A DNA stretch of 26,374 bases from positions 6,432-32,805 of the forward strand of contig JBKXSZ010000017.1 of the NCBI GenBank assembly GCA_047017005.1. The letters are read 5' to 3'. A program made the position numbers and the translations under genes. A model generated the notes under the pieces. That model saw only the letters and a list, made by a program, of their open reading frames with translations. It was not told the origin of the DNA and did no database searches. The DNA is from JBKXSZ01 sp047017005 (GTDB lineage Bacteria > Bacillota > Clostridia > TANB77 > CAG-508). Positions 22,755-26,374 of this stretch are shown piece by piece (the stretch's first letter is position 1; every line of letters begins with the position of its first letter).

Positions 22755-23652
22755 GTGAGTTTCTCCTAAAAATGATCTTGTTTTTCAACATCTATTTGGA
22801 GAGCAAGGAAACGAAGAAATTACAAAAGATTTTTTAGAATCCATTACTAAAAGAAAAATTAAATCTGTAGATTTAAGTAAGAATATTGTCCTTAGAAGAG
22901 AAAATGTGGATTCAAAATTAGGTATTGTAGATGTATTGGTAGAGGATGAAAATGGAACGCAATACGATATAGAAATGCAAATGGCTTATGATGAAAATAT
23001 TGAAAAAAGACTAATGTATTATTGGTCAAGGTTATATTACCGTCAAATAAAAAAAGGAGAAGATTATAGTCAATTAAAAAAAGTCATAATGATAGTAATA
23101 TGTTCCCATGAACTAAAAGAACTCAAAAAAGAAGCAAACTATTGTAACCGAATTTATCAAATAGTAGGGGAACATGAATTGACACAAGCTTATGAAGGAT
23201 ATATAATAGAATTGCCTAAATTAAATAATAGAACAAGAAAAAGTAAATTAAAAAAATGGCTAACTTTTCTAGAAAAGCCTGAAGGAGAAGAATGTAAAAA
23301 AATACGAAAAGAAGAAAAAGAAATAGCCAAAGCATGGGAGTGTTTAGAAATGATGAGTAAAAGTGAAGAGATGCAACGAATTGCTGAACTAAGAGAAAAA
23401 GCAGTTAAAGATAACGCTTCTTTAAGAAAAACTGCAATTCATCAAGGGCTAGAGCAGGGTCTAGAACAAGGTCTTAAGAGGGGACTTAAGAAAGGGCTTA
23501 AACAAGGTATGAAACAAGGTATGAAACAAGGTATGAAACAAGCTAAAATAGAAGATGCTAAAAATATGTTAACTTTGCAAATTTCAGAAGATACAATCAT
23601 GCAGATAACCGGTTTATCCAAGGCTGAAATAGAGCAACTAAAAGCAGAATAA
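22755..23652 (+). pseudogene. Rpn/PD-(D/E)XK nuclease family protein, frame broken at codon 3
   Basis: The family contains recombination-promoting DNA nucleases. AAGGAGGT (22742-22749) is 5 nt before GTG at 22755, but the zero frame reads GTG AGT TTC TCC TAA. Dropping one T gives the family-typical SPKNDLVFQHLFGEQGN, and the rest is open to 23652: GIVDVLVEDENGTQYDIEMQ carries the nuclease core (D, then the E-x-Q motif), then MYYWSRLYYRQIKKGEDYSQ, then a helical region. Near the C-terminus are about nine G-x-K/E-Q units (QGLEQGLKRGLKKGLKQG), encoded partly by a 12-bp tandem repeat (about 23499-23540). The span of 898 nt is one more than a multiple of three. An internal GTG at 22906 would miss about 50 residues. 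It is probably a decayed gene or sequencing error. Confidence 0.8.
23499..23540 (+). repeat. 12-bp tandem repeat inside the Rpn gene
   Basis: The unit AAACAAGGTATG occurs three times in a row, flanked by diverged units. It encodes the QGMK repeat. Such low-complexity tails are common in this family and change length easily. Confidence 0.85.
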
Positions 23653-23690
23653 AAAAATTATTTATTTAAAATAGAAGGTTAAAATATAAT

Positions 23691-23730
23691 AACCAGCGTA
23701 TCTTTCTTTTATAAGATAGGCTGGTTTACT
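23691..23730. terminator. Shared terminator hairpin between rpn and the GH15 gene
   Basis: AACCAGC-GTATCTT pairs with AAGATA-G-GCTGGTT with a short loop. It lies between two convergent genes and probably serves both. The T-tract is weak on both sides. Confidence 0.6.
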
Positions 23731-23756
23731 AATAGTATAAAATGTACTCATTCTTT

Positions 23757-25661
23757 CTATACTAATCCTAATTTATTTAATTTCTCAAGTACAATAATAA
23801 ACATAGCATGAGACCATCCTAAACCAATTACCCATCTTTGTTTTGTATCATTATTCATCTGTTCTGGTAATAAATCATTTTCATTTACTGTTCTTAATAC
23901 ATAACTTACCGTCTCTCTTGCTTTGGTATTCTCTCCATTTTTTAGGTAATATAACGCCATCCAAAGATTCGAAATTACCCATGGGTTTCCTCCCATATAG
24001 TTATCCTCTTCAAATCGTTTATACCCTCCTGTATAAGTTCTTAATGTTAAATTTATTTTTTCTACTGTATTTTTTATCTTTTTCTCTTTTGGTTTAAATA
24101 CAGAAAAAGGTTCTACACTTCCTAGTATACTGATATCCATTTTTTTATCTTGCTCATTACGAACAAAACTATTTTTTTGTATATCATAAAAGTGTTCTTC
24201 TATATATTTTTTAATTTGTTTTAATAGTTCTTCTAGTTCCTCTTTTTCCCTTCTTATAATCTCTTGTTTTACACGATACTTTTCTTCATAGGTATCATAA
24301 AGAGCATTATATATTGCTATCATTGATTGAAAACTTGCAAAAATACTAGAAAGAGAATACATGGTAATTCCTTCATACATTTCCCATAAGTCATAGGTTA
24401 CTTGCATTTTGGGATTTTCGCTTAATAAATCGGTTATATATTTTTTTAGAAATTTAGTTGCCTTTTCACACATTTTCAAGGTGTCTTTTAGGAATCTTAA
24501 GTCTTTTGTTACTTGATAATGCTCATAAACTCCATACACAACACTTGCAGTTTCATCAATTTGATATCCCCAGCAAGGCGCTAATTTCCCATCTGTATAG
24601 TATCGTTGTTCCCACATTCCATTTTCTAATTGTGTTATTTTACAAAATGTTTTATAGAATTTTTCTACTTCTTTTTCCATTCCTAATATATCAAGTGCTT
24701 TTGTGATAAATACAGCATCTCGTGTCCAACAATAGGCATATCTTCCACATTTATTTCTTTGTTCATCTATTTCTGGTGCTGCAATAATACCCCCTGTTTT
24801 CGTATTTTGAAGTAAAGGGAATAATAGTATACTTCTTTCATAGATTCTTCTAATTTTATCTGCTACTCTGTCCTCTTCTTTTAAGGGAATGCTATCATGA
24901 TTTTTTAGATATTTTCTCCAATAAGATTTAGTACTTGCTATTTCCTTACTAAAATCTATCTTCTCAATTTCTTTTTTCTCTTTATCAAAATTTAATACTT
25001 GCTCTTTTTCCAAATTCTCTTTAGCAAATATGCCTAATTCAAATATCTTCTTTTCTCCTGGTTTTAATACTCCTAATGAATAACTAACAGCACTTTCTTC
25101 GCTCATTCCAATATAGTCTTTATCTGCTATAACGCCAGTATGAATATTGTTTTCTACATTATTTAATTGATGGGATTGTTTTTCTTTTCCTTTTGCTAAA
25201 ATTCCCAATGTGCAATCGTGAGAATATTGAATTAGCCCATTTTTATCTGCATATCCACTAACAAAATTATTTTCTCCTGCATGTAATTTCGAATGGATTA
25301 AAAAGTTCACTTCTAAATCAATGGTATTTTGATTCTCAAATTCATATCTTTTTAATAACACATTGTGATGAATTGGTATACAGTCTATTTGTGTGATCTT
25401 TAAATGAAAATAAGTATTTAAAATTTGCGTCTTTAAGATATTTGTTTGTTCGATATAGTTTTGCTTATATATGTTATTTATATCTTGGTGGGTATATATC
25501 ATAGCTGAATCATTAACCTTTACACCGGTTTCGAAAGAGTCTATCCATTGCCTATTATCTTTACTTGGATAATAGAAACGTAGCAATTCTCCTGTTTTAC
25601 TATAGGTAGCTAATATTTCTTTATTTCCAATTATGGCATCGTTTTTGTATTTCGTTTTCAT
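23757..25661 (-). CDS. GH15-family glucoamylase-like glycoside hydrolase
   Basis: A 634-aa enzyme expected to remove glucose from alpha-glucans or a related disaccharide. No signal peptide is seen, so it is cytoplasmic. The N-terminal half (about 1-240) is a beta-sandwich, as in bacterial and archaeal GH15 enzymes. The catalytic (alpha/alpha)6 barrel follows, with GRYAYCWTRDAVF (306-318), GMWEQRYYTDGKLAPCWGYQ (348-367), DETASVVYGVYEHY (369-382), YDLWEMYEG (423-431, likely general acid Glu), LLPEQMN (likely general base Glu) and GLGWSHAMFI at the end. AGGGAG is 7 nt before the ATG. It is a single gene following the beta-CASP gene after about 300 bp. Dextranase or trehalase specificity within GH15 cannot be excluded. 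Confidence 0.88.
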   Translation of the reverse strand: MKTKYKNDAIIGNKEILATYSKTGELLRFYYPSKDNRQWIDSFETGVKVNDSAMIYTHQDINNIYKQNYIEQTNILKTQILNTYFHLKITQIDCIPIHHNVLLKRYEFENQNTIDLEVNFLIHSKLHAGENNFVSGYADKNGLIQYSHDCTLGILAKGKEKQSHQLNNVENNIHTGVIADKDYIGMSEESAVSYSLGVLKPGEKKIFELGIFAKENLEKEQVLNFDKEKKEIEKIDFSKEIASTKSYWRKYLKNHDSIPLKEEDRVADKIRRIYERSILLFPLLQNTKTGGIIAAPEIDEQRNKCGRYAYCWTRDAVFITKALDILGMEKEVEKFYKTFCKITQLENGMWEQRYYTDGKLAPCWGYQIDETASVVYGVYEHYQVTKDLRFLKDTLKMCEKATKFLKKYITDLLSENPKMQVTYDLWEMYEGITMYSLSSIFASFQSMIAIYNALYDTYEEKYRVKQEIIRREKEELEELLKQIKKYIEEHFYDIQKNSFVRNEQDKKMDISILGSVEPFSVFKPKEKKIKNTVEKINLTLRTYTGGYKRFEEDNYMGGNPWVISNLWMALYYLKNGENTKARETVSYVLRTVNENDLLPEQMNNDTKQRWVIGLGWSHAMFIIVLEKLNKLGLV

Positions 25662-25964
25662 TTTGTAACTCCCTTATTTCTTTTGGTTGTGTAAAGTTTA
25701 TATATAAAAAATGGCTTGAAGTATTGATATTAAAGCATTTCTGCCAAAATATGTTCTACCCCCCTTAGACTAAATTAATTATGTATCCTCTTAACTAAAA
25801 TCTATGTGCTTTTAAAATTTTGTAAAGGCTAGGCAAAACCTATTCATTTCAGCCTTTATAAAATTTTATAAAGCATATTATAATAAGTTATGAGGATAAG
25901 TCTTAATCAACTTATGTCTACCATTTTTTCATATTTTATTTTACACTACCTTTCTTTTGTACTT
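25662..25964. other. 303-bp intergenic region dominated by a long imperfect palindrome
   Basis: About 155 bp (25767-25922) form one imperfect inverted repeat whose inner arms, 25807-25830 and 25851-25875, are nearly perfect (TGCTTTTAAAATTTTG and its partner, ending AAAGGCT/AGCCTTT). The outer arms share TATCCTC/GAGGATA and AGAC/GTCT. The remainder holds the GH15 ribosome-binding site and an A+T-rich leader. No gene is seen. Confidence 0.7.
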
Positions 25965-26374
25965 TTAATTTTCAATAATTCGAACAATTTGATTTTCTAA
26001 TTCTTTAATTCTTAAGTTTAATTTAACAACATCTTCATCTTTTGCATCCGATGTTAGGATGTCATTTCTTATGATGTCTTCCATGTCGTTCATTTCATCT
26101 TTTAGTTTTGCAAGTCTTTCTATTACTTCTTGTTTAACATTTGTAAATCTTGATGGTCTCTTAATTGTACTTTCTAGTGTTGCTATATCATTTTCTACGT
26201 CATATGTTTCTCCATAGTCAGGAATGATTACTGGTATCTTTGTAGTTTCCTCTAGTTTGCCTTTTAATACTTCTTGGGATTCTGGTTCTCCATGTACTAA
26301 AAAGATTTGTTTTGGTTTTTCTATGAATGAATAGATGAAGTTTAGCAGCCATTCTTGGTCCGCATGTCCTGAAT
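25965..26374 (-). CDS. Beta-CASP metallo-beta-lactamase-fold ribonuclease, C-terminal part
   Basis: The gene enters from the right edge, so only its last 135 residues are visible. SGHADQEWLLNFIYSF and QIFLVHGEPESQEVLKGKLE are the beta-CASP His motifs of RNA-processing MBL-fold proteins (the KH-less, COG1236-like group), which are zinc-dependent nucleases acting on RNA. After that comes a Lys/Glu-rich coiled-coil-like C-terminus (IERLAKLKDEMNDMEDIIRN, LNLRIKELENQIVRII) of about 70 residues, unusual for short family members and possibly an interaction region. It is not RNase J, whose C-terminal domain differs. The catalytic N-terminus is outside the window. Confidence 0.85.
   Translation of the reverse strand, partial: SGHADQEWLLNFIYSFIEKPKQIFLVHGEPESQEVLKGKLEETTKIPVIIPDYGETYDVENDIATLESTIKRPSRFTNVKQEVIERLAKLKDEMNDMEDIIRNDILTSDAKDEDVVKLNLRIKELENQIVRIIEN

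Noticed and set aside
22755..22767. Rpn frame break as a fourth case of the CGG-A signal
   Set aside because: There is no CGG near. A +1 skip at the TAA would give SFSKND, but the conserved SPKND points to an extra T earlier, so it does not belong to the set.
23440..23545. CRISPR-like or regulatory repeat in the Rpn gene
   Set aside because: The 12-bp units have no spacers and stay in the coding frame, giving the QGxK repeat common in this protein family.
1..26374. Reassignment of TGA to an amino acid
   Set aside because: No conserved gene needs an in-frame TGA as a sense codon, and Trp is encoded by TGG throughout.

Overview
The window looks like a chromosomal segment of an AT-rich, Gram-positive Clostridia-like anaerobe. 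The evidence is strong AGGAGG ribosome-binding sites, TTGACA/TATAAT promoters with 17-bp spacers, the block ylxM-ffh-rpsP-khpA-rimM-trmD-rplS, the radA-disA pair, a RelQ-type alarmone synthetase and a LonB-type protease. The genetic code appears standard, but none of the 26 inferred stop codons is TGA (21 TAA, 5 TAG), and CGG is almost absent from conserved genes.

Layout. (1) 1-6241 is an insertion-rich stretch. It holds the 5' end of one ISLre2-type element, two identical tRNA-Gly(UCC) genes with promoter and terminator, two divergent IS30-like elements in tandem separated and flanked by the same 13-bp sequence, an unknown gene, and a complete ISLre2-type element with a 10-bp target duplication. 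(2) 6494-10613, plus strand: tsaE-tsaB-rimI for tRNA t6A synthesis and ribosomal-protein acetylation, then a Lon-family protease whose stop codon lies in the end hairpin of an IS200-like element (about 10600-11312). (3) 11336-12452, minus strand: an unknown small gene with an unusual leader, and a RelA/SpoT-domain synthetase. (4) 12577-16830, minus strand: the SRP/ribosome-maturation operon, with an L19 protein carrying an acidic tail. (5) 16863-17343: a small plus-strand unknown gene. (6) 17342-22235, minus strand: radA-disA-pilin-like/LamG surface protein-membrane-anchored cyclophilin. (7) 22290-26374: an Rpn/PD-(D/E)XK gene with a broken 5' end, a GH15-type glycosidase, a long palindrome, and the C-terminal part of a beta-CASP ribonuclease.

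Most notable observation: tsaE, radA and the pilin/LamG gene are each interrupted by an apparent +1 frameshift. In all three, the zero-frame codon at the break can be read as CGG followed by A, and skipping the C restores the conserved protein with GGA (Gly). By hand I found no other in-frame CGG in the conserved genes; the only others are four in three unrecognised small genes. This is either a set of assembly errors or a sign of +1 recoding at CGG-A. Two further frame breaks (IS30 copy 2, rpn) do not fit that pattern and look like decay or sequencing error.
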